Assembly (NCBI GenBank): GCA_963691655.1
Contig: OY829329.1
Span: 54,697,408 to 54,761,407, forward strand
Length of the DNA: 64,000 nt
Direction of reading: 5' to 3'
Origin: Toxonevra muliebris
Taxonomy: Eukaryota > Arthropoda > Insecta > Diptera > Pallopteridae
Under the pieces are notes generated by a model, which worked only from the letters and a program-made list of their open reading frames with translations, did not search any database and was not told the DNA's origin. The position numbers and the translations under genes are program-made. Shown in pieces: positions 31,140-41,879 of this stretch. Numbering within the stretch: position 1 is the stretch's first letter; every line of letters begins with the position of its first letter.

Positions 31140-31800
31140 TTGTTAGAAATATTTTTGATTGAAAAACTGAAACTGCATAAAATGAACTGAATCTACTTGT
31201 TGGTTTTATTTTATGACAGGTTAATGCACTTGTAAATAATAATAAAAAATATTTTAATTATTCCCTACGTTTTAGATAAAAAAAACAAATTATAAAGATT
31301 GTGATTTTTAAATCAATTTGCATTTATAAAATTATTTTTTTTTAGAAATTATTGGTTTTACTTATTTTTTTGGGACCGGTTCTTAGGCTTGTGTTGCTTG
31401 TAAATTATTTGTTTGGTCGTTACACTAGCGTCACAATTGTTTTGATCGGTGAAGTGAGCAGATCATTGAATTAAGATTAGTCTGTCTAACCAAGTTGATA
31501 GTCATCTAAGATTAGATCAGTAAATGTTTCGAACATTTCCAATTTCCATTGTTCAGACTGTATCCAGGGGCGGATACAAGAGGGGGGAGAAGGGGGAAAT
31601 TTCCTCCCCCAAAAGATTTTCAAACACTTAAAAATTTAATAACTTAAACAGGCAAAAGGTGAACATAATTAGTTATTGTTGTTTTTAGTTATTACGATTT
31701 ACTTTCAATTATAAGAATCTTGCTCATTAAACCACTTTCCTTCCCTATGGAAATGTGCTGAAATAATAATGATAAATAAACTAAATAAACATGAAAACTC
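31140..31800. other. AT-rich intergenic DNA
   Basis: CAGGGGCGGATACAAG at 31567 looks like a transposon end, but no partner end was found. No gene. Confidence 0.4.
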
Positions 31801-32043
31801 AGTGCCCTCATATAAACTTATAAGTTTGCTGACAATGTTCTCGAAAATATTCGAAGTAGTAGATTGCTAATAATACAAGAAAATAAGAATATAGTTCCGA
31901 ATCACCAATTTGGGTACTCCTGAGCAATATCATCGCATAGTGAATATTGTCACTGACTTTCTGGAACGCAAAAAATTTTGCTCTGCCACATTTTTGGACA
32001 TTCAAAAAGCGTTCGATAAATTTTGGCATCAAGGGCTGTTATA

Positions 32044-33320
32044 CAGGGTGACAATTGTAAAGTGACGAAAGTGCAGCAAGCTTTAATATTTACCGTTACT
32101 TTAATTTAAAAAGCAAATTCATTCATCATTGGCTTTGCTTTTAATTTCATTTGAATTTTTGTTATTACATTTTGAAATTTCCATAAAAATGGACAAGGAA
32201 AATATTCGTCGTGAAATTATGAAATTTCATTTGGCAAATTATAGTAGCCGTCAAATTGCAAAGGCTTTAAATTTGTCAAGTCGTACGGTAGACCGAGCTA
32301 TTATTCGATATAATGAAACTGGGGGTTTTGGAGATAGAGACCGGGGAAAATTTTCAACAGTTGCCACTACTGGTTTAACAGAAAAAATTCGTAAACGAAT
32401 CAAGCGAAATCCAAGGCGCTCAATAAGAAAAATCGCTAAGGAAGTGGGAGTAAACCGTGAAACAGTGCGAATCATTGCAAAATCAAAGCTTAATCTTAAG
32501 CCGTACAAGCTCCGAAAAGCTCAAGATCTGACACAAAAAAAGAAAGATTTGCGACTGCAAAGATGCAAAGCGTTGCTACGCTCTTCCGTGTTAAAAAATG
32601 TTGAAAATATCTTGTTTACAGATGAAAAAATTTTCACACTTGAACAACATTTCAATGCGCAAAATGACCGAATGTGGCTAACATCATCATCGCAACAAAA
32701 TAGGACTGTTGGCCGACTTCAAAAGCCAGCTTCCGTTATGGTATGGGCTGGAGTTTCCGCTAATGCCAGAACCCCTCTAATATTCGTTGAAGAGGGTGTT
32801 AAAATTGACCAGGTTGTTTATCGGAGCATTTTAAATGAACATGTTCTTCCCTGGGCCCAAGATACATTTGGAAATGAAAACTGGACTTTCCAGCAAGATT
32901 CTGCACCTTCCCACATGGCAAAATTAACGCAAACATGGATAAAAGACAATTTTTCTGGATTCATAACATCTCAAGAATGGCCACCATACTCCCCAGACTT
33001 GAATCCAATGGACTACTCTATTTGGAGTATTTTAGAGAGTGAGGCTTGTGCATCTCAACACCACAGTCTGGAGTCGCTGACAAATTCATTAGAGAAAGCC
33101 TGGACTGAAATTGATCAGGAAGTCCTGTTGCGAACAGTCCTACGATTTCCGGATCGATTGAAGGCATGTGTGCAGGCTAAAGGAGGTTATATTGAATGAG
33201 GTGGGGTTCAAATGAATGCTTATATATTCAGCAATGTTAACACTTAATTGTACTTAATGGAAGTACGTCCTTTTGAAAAAAACTGCTGAAATGTGTGCGT
33301 CTTTTACGATTGTCACCCTG
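32044..33320 (+). mobile_element. Intact-looking DD37D (maT-like) Tc1/mariner transposon
   Basis: Ends CAGGGTGACAATTGTAAA and inverted CAGGGTGACAATCGTAAA; TA at 32042-32043 and 33321-33322. Length 1,277 bp. It contains a single uninterrupted transposase gene and near-perfect ends, the best candidate for a recently active transposon in the window. It landed in an old LINE. Confidence 0.92.
32189..33199 (+). CDS. DD37D transposase (Tc1/mariner superfamily)
   Basis: A 336-residue protein if translation starts at the MDKENIRREI methionine; the open frame extends 20 hydrophobic codons upstream, but that part does not resemble a transposase N-terminus. Two helix-turn-helix segments (SSRQIAKALNLSSRTVDRAI near residues 19-40, and RSIRKIAKEVGVNRETVRII near 77-97) would bind the terminal repeats. 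The catalytic triad is visible: FTDEKIF (D145), FQQDSAPSH (D237) and SPDLNPMDYSIW (D275). The 37 residues between the last two and the Asp at the third position define DD37D, typical of maT-like elements. It would cut and paste the flanking element at TA. No stops or frameshifts; activity is untested. Confidence 0.9.
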   Translation: MDKENIRREIMKFHLANYSSRQIAKALNLSSRTVDRAIIRYNETGGFGDRDRGKFSTVATTGLTEKIRKRIKRNPRRSIRKIAKEVGVNRETVRIIAKSKLNLKPYKLRKAQDLTQKKKDLRLQRCKALLRSSVLKNVENILFTDEKIFTLEQHFNAQNDRMWLTSSSQQNRTVGRLQKPASVMVWAGVSANARTPLIFVEEGVKIDQVVYRSILNEHVLPWAQDTFGNENWTFQQDSAPSHMAKLTQTWIKDNFSGFITSQEWPPYSPDLNPMDYSIWSILESEACASQHHSLESLTNSLEKAWTEIDQEVLLRTVLRFPDRLKACVQAKGGYIE

Positions 33321-33625
33321 TACAAATTAAAAAATTTACATCCAACATCCAGCTCTATTTTATTTGGTCTAAAAGTCCTATCATTCTATGTCAAAATAAA
33401 TGCTGAAACATCAGCCAAATGTCAAGTGAAAGCCGGAGTACCACAGGGCAGTGTTCTGGGTCCTGCTCTTTATTCGATTTTAACCTGCGAATTGCCTGAA
33501 ACTGATGGTGTTACTATAGCTACTTATCCAGACGATACTGCCATTTTAGCGTCAAATTAATCTCCTACAGAAGCTGCAAATCTAGTTCAGAAATAGCTCG
33601 ACGACGTTCAACAATGGTTACTTCG

Positions 33626-33671
33626 TGGATGAGTGCTTGACCGGAGTTCCATCTGCCTCAGGTTCGATTCC
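33626..33671 (+). repeat. tRNA-derived SINE-like pol III promoter
   Basis: An A-box-like TGGATGAGTGC (33626-33636) is followed 24 bp later by an exact B box GGTTCGATTCC (33661-33671), with GCCTCA before and CAGATGGGG after. It begins where the LINE reading frame is lost. It may be a SINE fragment; extents are unknown. Confidence 0.4.
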
Positions 33672-33699
33672 CAGATGGGGTTAAAATCTTAAAAAATGT

Positions 33700-36566
33700 C
33701 CAAATGGATTGTTCTAATAAAATTGATCATTTCGATGATTTAGTTTTTAAATACGTGACTCAAGTACAAGTTCAACGTTTCGGGTTGATATAAAGAAAAT
33801 CCCAGATGGGAAAGAGAAAATTTGAATACAGGGTAGGAATCAGCGACCTTAAATTACTCTTAAAATTCTACTAATTCTCGAGACCCATTATAAATCATTC
33901 TAAAACCGAAAACTGAATAAATGTATCCACAATCTTTTACCATGGAAATAGATCATAGAAATTGTGAAATGATCTACTACTACAAGAATAGGGTTTCCCC
34001 AAAATGCGTAACGTTCCAGTAAGTTTTGACATGGCCATACTTTTGAAATTGTTAGTCATCGAAATAAAGTTTATGAATAAGCAAAGAAAATGATACACGA
34101 ACGAGAAAAAAAAACGCTCCAGCCCGCGTTTTGGTTCCTATGAAGAATTTTTATTTCCTCCGCCCCCCTCCCCCCGACACACATGCGAAATTAATATTCA
34201 CGACTAATACCAAATAATCCAAGGCAATACCTACCAAACAATTTTTCTAAAGTCACTGCGGCATACACTGGAGGTTCAAAACCAAAAACGGTGTTCAAAA
34301 CGTAAAAGCGTTATTGAATCATGACGAAAAAAATATAGAAAAGGTACGAGTCTGAAATCGTTAAATTATTTTCATGCCCACTGTGCGGCATAAACTCAAA
34401 GGCTCGTTATACAAATATTTGTTATAAGAGCAAATGTATTTTTCAATATTTTTATTTTTCAAGCTTAATTTTAAACATATACTTTTTGATAGAGAAAAGC
34501 TCTGCGAAATAAGCTTAACTTCATAAAGCTGCGCCAAAAAGTATACTCTCCCAATTGGGTCAATGCATTGAATTGAACGGTACATTTTTTTCTTCTTCTA
34601 CTTTCATTCCAAACAATCACGTCAATGCGGGTTTGTTTAAAATCTCAATAAATAATTTCACTGGTTGACTCATGCTCATTCTAAACAATTTTTTTTTTGT
34701 GCGATGGCCTAGACTATCCTAGTAGACTTACTGAGGTTGGACTCTTGTAATGGCCATGGTATAAGTGCGAATTGTTTAAGCTACTACACCGAAAGTTCAA
34801 TTTCAATTTATAAAATGTAAAACTCGGCATAAATGGAAACATCCAAATTAGTGATACTCTCTACGTGTGGCTTGAAATACAAAATTATTTATTGTCCCTT
34901 CAGAATGTGAGACTCGAGGTCCCCTCTTATTGTTGGTTCCTGATTGACGGGTTTGTGATACCTGCTTATGTGGAGTTCCGTATCATTGATAGTCTTTGAC
35001 TATGTGGCTCAAAACACCAAATCAATGATTTGAAATTTCCTTTCATTGATAGATCCTGACTATAATACTCAAAATACCATCATATTTGTAATTCCTGACT
35101 GCCTACCTCAAGTTACCAAATCATTTGGAATGCTCTTTCATTTATAGTTATTAACTGTGAGGCAAAATTGAAGCCCCCAAAATCGTAAGTCAGTAGACAC
35201 CATATATCGTCGCAATTAATCGTTTCCTACGATCTCTGCTATTATTGAAAATCTTTCTATTTTTCAAAATATATTTCAAAAATCACTCCTAAAAGATTAT
35301 AATAAAAATTAATTTGGTTTCTTACGTCTATGAGACCCGATCATCAGCTTCTCTGAAGCCCACTTCTGATAGACATTCCACATTTGATACACACTGTCTA
35401 TAGCTCGGGTGGTTTCCAGAATTTCATGAACATGTTTCTTCGTATTGGTTCTACAAGCTAGAGTGTGTTTGAAAAACAAATACAAATTAAATTAAAGCCC
35501 CTGAAATAATGGAGATCGAGACAATAGCTTCTATTGAACCTTTCTATTCTTTATGCGCTAGTTTTCTTATAGTTGCACTTGAACTCGAACTGTGTTTTTT
35601 TGCGACAAAAATGAAATCAATTGGCAAACCGTGTGGCTACCACTAGAGGGTATATACAGATTGAGGTCCTCAAGACCATGAAGCTTTGAGCAACAACTCC
35701 TCCGGAACACCCCCTCCTTTCATAGTTCTTCCTTAGTCGCACTCAATCGATTTTTACGAATTTTCTATTATTGAAAATATTTCTATGGCAGAAAGAAAGA
35801 AATCGGTTTCATATGGGTTCCAAAAGTCACCACTAAAGGGCGCTCTCAATAAATTTTTCTTCTTCTTTTATGGTCCTGTCTAGCAGAGCAGTTAAAAGCT
35901 ACTATATAAATTTAAATCCCAACGAAATTTAAATCTATCCTTTTATACGATTTCAGAATCTTGATCCGATGTTAACCAAATCGAAAACGAAACTCGTATT
36001 TGAAAATTCTATGGTAAAACTGTTAAGAAAACGTTTTTAAAAAAGTCACAGATACCCATTTTTAAATTTTTTCACATATTTCTTGAACATTTTTTTTATT
36101 GTTGTCCATAACAAATATCGCGGTCAACCATAAATTTTTTTTTTTTAGTTACCCATAATTACAAGTTTTTTGACGTTGACAACGAATGTTGCACGTCAAG
36201 ATTTTGAGTATTTCAAGGTCAAATGACAAAAATTGCTATTTTTATATTAATAGATAACCAAAAAAAAAACAAAAAAACATTTTAATTGCGATGTTGGTTT
36301 TGGATAACCAAAAAAGTATTTTGGTTATGGTAATTATTATGGGTAACCAAAAAAAAAATGAATGAAAGCGGTCATAATGGTTAAAAGAGATTTTTTACAA
36401 CAATTTCTACTTAACACTTCTGCAGTAAAATATTTTCCTTCCAAATTTGTATTACAGGAGGGGGAGGAGAAGGAGAAGGAGGAGGGGAGGAGGAGAATTA
36501 CCCTAAATAATCTCTAAATCTGAACCTTAGATCTCACAGTCATGAAATTACTGCATTTATGTATTA
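33700..36566. other. Intergenic DNA with diverged repeats
   Basis: No gene. Sequence near 33832-33865 resembles the right end of the foldback at 54291-55349. Degenerate 70-bp repeats are listed at 34900-35165. GGAGGAGGAGAAGG microsatellite at 36460-36496. Confidence 0.5.
34900..35165. repeat. Ancient degenerate ~65-75-bp tandem repeat
   Basis: Successive segments repeat the pattern TTCATTGATAG-TCCTGACTAT, then ACTCAAAATACCAAATCAT-TTGGAATTCC with many changes (units near 34905, 34975, 35040, 35100). A similar motif occurs near 30400-30480. Confidence 0.5.
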
Positions 36567-37863
36567 TGGAGTGAGATTGAAAAAATCTTAACACACGTTT
36601 TACCTAATAATTTTTTTTGGGTGTAAAATTAAAAATTTCTTTGAACTAGTTATCTTTGAAAAATATGTCAGTTGTTATTTTTAATGACAAACATGTTGAT
36701 TTATTGTGAGTTTGATCAAAATGAGTGAAAAAAAGAAGTACGTCTTAAAATTATTAAAAATTTTCAAAAAAATCCAAATTGGTCTTACAAAAAATTGGCC
36801 ACAGAATTGAAGGTCTGCCGTCAAACTGTTTCCAATGTTATTAAACAGTTTCAGGAGAGTTTGACCATCGTAGGAAACCTGGCTCGGGAAGAAAACAAGG
36901 ACCACATGATATTGGGGAAGCCAAGAAAATAGAAAGCATATTGAAAAGATCTCCAAACACATCTGGTAGAAAAGCTGCCCGGTTAGCCCAGTGCTCTGAC
37001 TATTTGGTGCGAAAAGTTAAAGCCAATGCAGGTTTGAAAGCACACAAAGTCCAAAAAGTTCCAGACAGGAATGCTGCAAAAAATTTAGACGCCAAAAGTA
37101 GGGCTCGGAAATTAAAATCGAATTTCATACAAAAATTTGGCATTCATGTTGTATAATGGACGACGAAACGTATGTACTGACAGATTTTACGCAGCTTCTG
37201 AATCAAAATTTTTATGTTTCTGATGCTCGAGGAAATGTCGAAGAACAATTTAAAATCCAAAAGCAGACAAAATCTCCTAAAAAATTCTTGATATGGCAAG
37301 CTATATGCAGTTGAGATAAAAGAAGCAAGTCATTTGTTACAGTGGGCTCTATAAATACCGAAATATACATCAAAGAATGTTTGAAAAAAAGACTTCTTCC
37401 TTTCATAAGAGAGCACAATGTGTCCACATATTTTTGGCCCGATTTGGCATCATGACACTACGGCAAGAAAGCTCTGGAGTGGTACCAAAGTAATAACAGT
37501 TTTTATACCAAGAGAAGCCAATCCTCCAAATTGTCCGGAGCTAAGACCAGTGGAGAGATATTGGGCTCTTGTGAAAAGAAACTTAAAGAGCACAAAAAAG
37601 GTGTCCCAAAATAACGAAGATTTTAAAAGGAGTTGGGCAAACTGTTCCAAAAAGGTGTCTGAAACAACTATCAAATCTCTAATGGAAGGCTTACCAAAAA
37701 AGGTCCACGAGTTCATAAATAGTGGTTAGAACTATAAAAGTTATATTTTTCTGTAACTTGTAAAATATTATCAATTAAATAAAAAAAAAATCAAAACTCT
37801 AAGATCAACCGTTTAAAAACTATTGAGTTTAATATATGCTAAGATTTTTTCGATCTTACTCCT
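36567..37863 (+). mobile_element. Tc1/mariner-superfamily transposon, decayed
   Basis: Inverted ends WGGAGTRAGATYGAAAAAAT (36567 and 37863), TA at 36565-36566 and 37864-37865; 1,297 bp. The + strand transposase is in several frames: a helix-turn-helix part (KLATELKVCRQTVSNVIKQF), GEAKKIESILKRSPNTSGRK, a second catalytic region reading FWPDLASCHYGKKALEWY, and CPELRPVERYWALVKRNLK with the acidic third residue. Frameshifts and stops separate these pieces. Confidence 0.85.
37418..37729 (+). pseudogene. Transposase C-terminal fragment
   Basis: An open frame of 103 codons within the element at 36567-37863. It carries PNCPELRPVERYWALVKRNL, the third catalytic residue region of an IS630/Tc1/mariner transposase, and ends naturally with EGLPKKVHEFINSG. 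The preceding catalytic region is in another frame, so this is a remnant. Confidence 0.7.
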
Positions 37864-37869
37864 TAATTT

Positions 37870-39420
37870 CCAGCTCTGAATAACTTGACAAATTGTTGTA
37901 TGTAGTTCAATGTGTCAGTTAGTCATCAATGCTATTTATTTTCGATGGTACTTTAATTCCAATTTAAATTTTTTTAATGACTAATATCACATGCGTACGA
38001 CCGCCAAATATGTGCAGCGACCTTAACTTCAAAAACAAACAAAACTTATTGTCCATACATGTACAAAATTAGTTAAAATTTTATGATCGATCTGCTTTTC
38101 AAGAGGTTTTCGTTCAAAAATTCCAGTTAAATTTAAGCAAAAACTAAAATAAATAAAAAGAAGTGCATTAACACCAAAAGTCAACAACTATAACTACGTG
38201 ATTATCATCTAAAAAAGAGCGATATATTTTGTAATATTTTAAATGGAATGTTATGTGAGCAATACGCAAACACATGAATACATACATACAAACGCAGACA
38301 TCGACAACATACACACACACAAATGGCAAAATGACAACACTAACTAGTTAAAATATGTTAATAAATTTATAAATAAAACGCCCAAATAAAATACCAAAGT
38401 ATCAAGAAAAAAAAAAAAAAGTTTACAAAAATTTGGGAAAAAAGAATATATGAAGAGAGGCTATTTGCATCACATCACCATCGCCATCAGCGGCTTTAGC
38501 TCAAGCACCAGATACCCGGAATATTATCATAATTCCATAACTGAAATTCGTGTATTATTTTATTTGAACGCAGGTGGGTTGCTGCTGAGGCTGCTGCTTA
38601 GTTTTTGTTGGTTGCTTGGCCGATTGCTTGAATGGTTGCTGAGATATTATGTCACACAAAGATACGGGAACATACACACACACACACACACGCACTCAAT
38701 CCCACATGAATAGCCAGGCACACCGCCACACTCATTCACTTTTTCGAATAAATTTTTGTTGTATGTGCAACAAACACAAAAATTTATGGCAAATTTTGTA
38801 AATTGAACTTAAAAAAAATAGGTTTTCTTTTTCTTTGTATAAATTTTTTATTTTTTATATTTTAATAAATTTTTTATTTCGTTTTTTTTCTCTTGTTGGT
38901 TTTGTTATCTTTGTGGGCATGTTTCAACAAAAAACATGTTTCTTATTTCTTTTGCTTTTTAGTCGTTTTTGTTTCGTTTTTTTCCCCCCATTCAAGTCAT
39001 ACAACAGACTTGCTTGTTGCTTTTAATTTTTTTCGCAGGGTGTACAAATCATAATTTATGAGTTTTTGATTTTATATTAAAATAATTTATAAAAAATGTT
39101 AAAAAATAACTTGTTTTTGATATTTTTAATTTTTCTTTTTTGTTTTGTTTTTATTTCGTTTGCATATTTTTGTGCGGTTGGTTTTATATCACAATAAAGC
39201 ATTTTTCGTTTGTTTTTTATTTTATGTATGGCATTCTTAAGAGTTTTGCAACAATTTTTTTATATGAGTGTTTCGATTTTTTTTGAGATTTTTTCTTTAA
39301 ATTTTTTTTGTGTTCTTTTATAAAAATATTTAATTCATAATTTTTTATTATAGATTATTGATTTTTAAAGTTTTTTTAAGTTTGTGTTTTAATTTAAGTT
39401 TTTAGTTATTTTTTTTTTTT
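37870..39420. other. AT-rich DNA, probably 3' flank of the mucin-like gene
   Basis: No coding sequence supported. A (CA)n microsatellite lies at about 38672-38691. Several AATAAA signals on the minus strand between 38.8 and 39.4 kb (for example near 39215) could end the transcript of the gene at 39426. Confidence 0.45.
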
Positions 39421-39425
39421 AGTTT

Positions 39426-41777
39426 TTAGTCACTCAACGCATTCGATATAAAACGATGTACTATCGAATAACCGGATAGAACTTCAACGCCATCTTCGCT
39501 AACGATTCGATTGACTTTTGGTGGTAGTTGCCGATGGAGCGAACGTGGCTCGGGTGTAGCAGCTATTAAATTATTGGTTGTGATGACCGAATGTAGTAGT
39601 GTCGTGATTGATTTTTGTTCCACGGAAGGTGAATGGGTTGTTGTTGTTGTTGTATAAGGTTCTGTTGTTCTTCTTGTTGTTGTTGATGTAGAAGTGGTGT
39701 GAGCCTCGATCGTTGTTGTGGTGGTAGTTGTGGTCGGAGGTGTTGTTGTTGTTGTAGGGGCTTCGGTAGTTGTTGTTGTGGGAGCCTCTGTCGTTGTCGT
39801 GGTGGTTGTAGTGGTAGGTTCTTCTGTCGTTGTTGTTGTGGGAGACCCTGTCGTTGTTGTAGTTGTTGTAGTGACAGGTTCTTTTGTTGCTGTTGTTGTT
39901 GTAGGAGCCTCTGTCGTTGTTGTGGTTGTTGTAGTAGTAGGTTCTTCTGTCGTTGTTGTTGTAGGAGCCTCTGTCGTTGTTGTAGTTGTAGGTTCTTCTG
40001 TTGTTGTTGTTGTGAGAGCCTCTGTCGTTGTTGTAGTTGTAGGTTCTTCTGTTGTTGTTGTTGTGGGAGCCTCTGTCGTTGTTGTGGTTGTTGTAGTAGT
40101 AGGTTCTTCTGTCGTTGTTGTTGTGGGAACTTCTGTTGTTGTGGTTGTTGTAGGTTCCTCAGTCGTTGTTGTACTAGGTTCCTCTGCCGTTGTAGTAGTT
40201 GTAGGTTCTTCTGTTGTTGTTGTAGTATGAGCTTCTGTTGTTGTTGTTGTACTTGTAGTCATAGTTGTTGTAGTAGGAGCTTCCGTTGTGGTTGTTGTTG
40301 TTATACTTGTAAACGTTGTTGTTTCTTTGGACTCTGCTGGTGTCGCTGCCATTGTAATTCCGTCCCCTTCTTCTCTTGTTGACTGTGCTGCTATACTCTC
40401 AAGCTTAGCCGCCACTTTCGCAATTAATATTTCCTCTGCCTCTTCAATTCTCATTGTTGTTGCTTGCATTTCTTCTGTTACTGCTGCTGTTGCTGGAGTT
40501 GTTGTTTGTAAAGCTAAACCTGATGTTGCCGCTGCTGCTGCATCAGCTGCAACTTCTCTTACAATTGCGGATATTTCTTCAACTGCTGCTGCTAAATATG
40601 TTGGAACTTTTATTGAAATATCTTGTTCTTCTTCGTCAAAAGTTGTTGTTGTTTCGGTTTCTGGTGCTGCTGCAGTTACCTCCGCTGTTACTTCTTCTTT
40701 TACTTGTACTGTATCTGTTGTGCCAGTCACTGCTGCTGCCTCTGTTACTCCTATCTCTGTTGTTCCTATCTCCGTTGCTTCCGTTTCTGTTACTCCCACT
40801 TCTGGGCCTTTTCTTTCCATTGATCCTGTTGCTGTTACGTCTGACTCTGTAGCTGCAATGTCTGTGGGTCCCCTTTCTGCAGTTCTAATCTCTGTTATTC
40901 CTGCCTCTGTGGTCTCAGCTTCTGCAGCTCCTCCAATCTCTGTTGCTCCTATCTCGGTGGTTCCTTTCTCTGTACTTTCCGTCTCAATTGCCTTTTGCAC
41001 TTTTCCAATTGCTTCAGCTATTGCTGATGTTATTGTTGTTGTATCTGTTAAACCACTTCCATCGCCACCATCACGAATTTCTACAACATTGCCAATACCA
41101 ACATCTTTATCATTGCCTTCATTTTCATTAATCGCTGCTGTTGTAGTTGATTTTTCGATTTCCGTCAACATTATCGTTGACTTTTCAGGATTTTCCACAG
41201 TTGTTGCTATTGTTGCTGGTGCTGCTGTCGATCGTGCTGCCTCTATCGCTTTAGCTTCAGTTGCTAGCGCTGCCTCTTTTGCATCAGCTGCTACTCCTTG
41301 TGCTGTCTCTGTCGCCTTAGCTGCAACTGTTTGAGCTGCCTCTGCTGCCTGTGCTGCTGCTGAATGTCCTGCCTCTATAACTCCAGCAGCAAATGTTTGT
41401 GCTGCGTCTTTAGCTTCAGTAGCAACTGTGTGCCCTGCCTCTATTACTCCAGCAGCAATTGTTTGTCCCCCTTCTATCACCTGGGCTGCCGCTGCTGCTT
41501 CTTTTGCCGCAGCCTCTTCAACTTCAGCTGCCGCTGCTCTAACTACAGCTTGCTCAGCATTCATTGCTTGTATGGCCAATGCAGTTGCTGCTGCTTCAAC
41601 ATCAGCCGGCAATGTAATTGCATTCAACAACATTCCATAATCAGTTTCATTTTCATTTATTTCCGTTGCTATTTCATTTGCAATTGTTGTTGGTGCGCAA
41701 TTTACTGTCAACATTAATGTTGTTGTCAGCATCGCTAACAGCAGCAGCATTGATATTAATTGAGAAGATTTAAACAT
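39426..41777 (-). CDS. Secreted mucin-like protein with 11-residue Ala-rich repeats
   Basis: A 783-residue intronless ORF. Residues 1-28 are a signal peptide (LISMLLLLAMLTTTLMLTVNCA). Residues about 81-190 are Ala-rich and repeat every 11 residues (AAQTVAAKATE, TAQGVAADAKE, AALATEAKAIE), like group 3 LEA amphipathic helices. Residues 270-350 contain TEIG/TEAG-type acidic repeats; 370-480 are Ala/Glu-rich helices. Residues about 485-715 are a Thr-rich domain of EAPTTTTTEEPTTTTTT units, dense in potential O-glycosylation. The C-terminal 68 residues are non-repetitive (VNRIVSEDGVEVLSGYSIVH) and may be the conserved core. No transmembrane segment, chitin-binding or Cys-rich domain is seen. It is likely an extracellular mucin (peritrophic, salivary or glue-like); which tissue cannot be told. 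A TATATATATATA run at 41863-41873 may serve as TATA box. Long + strand frames here are shadows. Confidence 0.85.
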   Translation of the reverse strand: MFKSSQLISMLLLLAMLTTTLMLTVNCAPTTIANEIATEINENETDYGMLLNAITLPADVEAAATALAIQAMNAEQAVVRAAAAEVEEAAAKEAAAAAQVIEGGQTIAAGVIEAGHTVATEAKDAAQTFAAGVIEAGHSAAAQAAEAAQTVAAKATETAQGVAADAKEAALATEAKAIEAARSTAAPATIATTVENPEKSTIMLTEIEKSTTTAAINENEGNDKDVGIGNVVEIRDGGDGSGLTDTTTITSAIAEAIGKVQKAIETESTEKGTTEIGATEIGGAAEAETTEAGITEIRTAERGPTDIAATESDVTATGSMERKGPEVGVTETEATEIGTTEIGVTEAAAVTGTTDTVQVKEEVTAEVTAAAPETETTTTFDEEEQDISIKVPTYLAAAVEEISAIVREVAADAAAAATSGLALQTTTPATAAVTEEMQATTMRIEEAEEILIAKVAAKLESIAAQSTREEGDGITMAATPAESKETTTFTSITTTTTTEAPTTTTMTTSTTTTTEAHTTTTTEEPTTTTTAEEPSTTTTEEPTTTTTTEVPTTTTTEEPTTTTTTTTTEAPTTTTTEEPTTTTTTEALTTTTTEEPTTTTTTEAPTTTTTEEPTTTTTTTTTEAPTTTTATKEPVTTTTTTTTGSPTTTTTEEPTTTTTTTTTEAPTTTTTEAPTTTTTPPTTTTTTTTIEAHTTSTSTTTRRTTEPYTTTTTTHSPSVEQKSITTLLHSVITTNNLIAATPEPRSLHRQLPPKVNRIVSEDGVEVLSGYSIVHRFISNALSD

Positions 41778-41879
41778 TTTTTTTTTTTTTCGTTTTCGTT
41801 TTCGCTTATTTTTTGTTCAATGGAATTTCCGGAATTTCACATACACAAGCACACAACACAAATATATATATATACACTC

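Larger units (their letters stand above)
31800..33620 (+). mobile_element. Jockey-type LINE reverse-transcriptase remnant, split by a DNA transposon
   Basis: On the left (to 32043) the + strand reads YHRIVNIVTDFLERKKF, SATFLDIQKAFDKFWHQGLL; on the right (from 33321) the same frame resumes with YKLKNLHPTSS, then KAGVPQGSVLGPALYSI and YPDDTAIL in place of the usual YADD. Removing 32044-33320 and one TA rejoins the frame exactly. Later stops (after ILASN) and other lesions show it was already dead or has died since. Outer ends are not defined. Confidence 0.8.

Noticed and set aside
31567..31615. Possible hAT-type element starting CAGGGGCGGATACAAG
   Set aside because: No inverted partner end or 8-bp duplication could be found downstream before the LINE remnant.
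39699..40382. Long + strand Cys-rich frame (CCCCRGFGSCCC and similar) opposite the mucin
   Set aside because: It is the reverse complement of Thr codons (ACA/ACG/ACT) in the mucin repeat; the same holds for the Val-, Leu- and Ser-rich frames at 39718-41717. No start context, and composition is dictated by the other strand.
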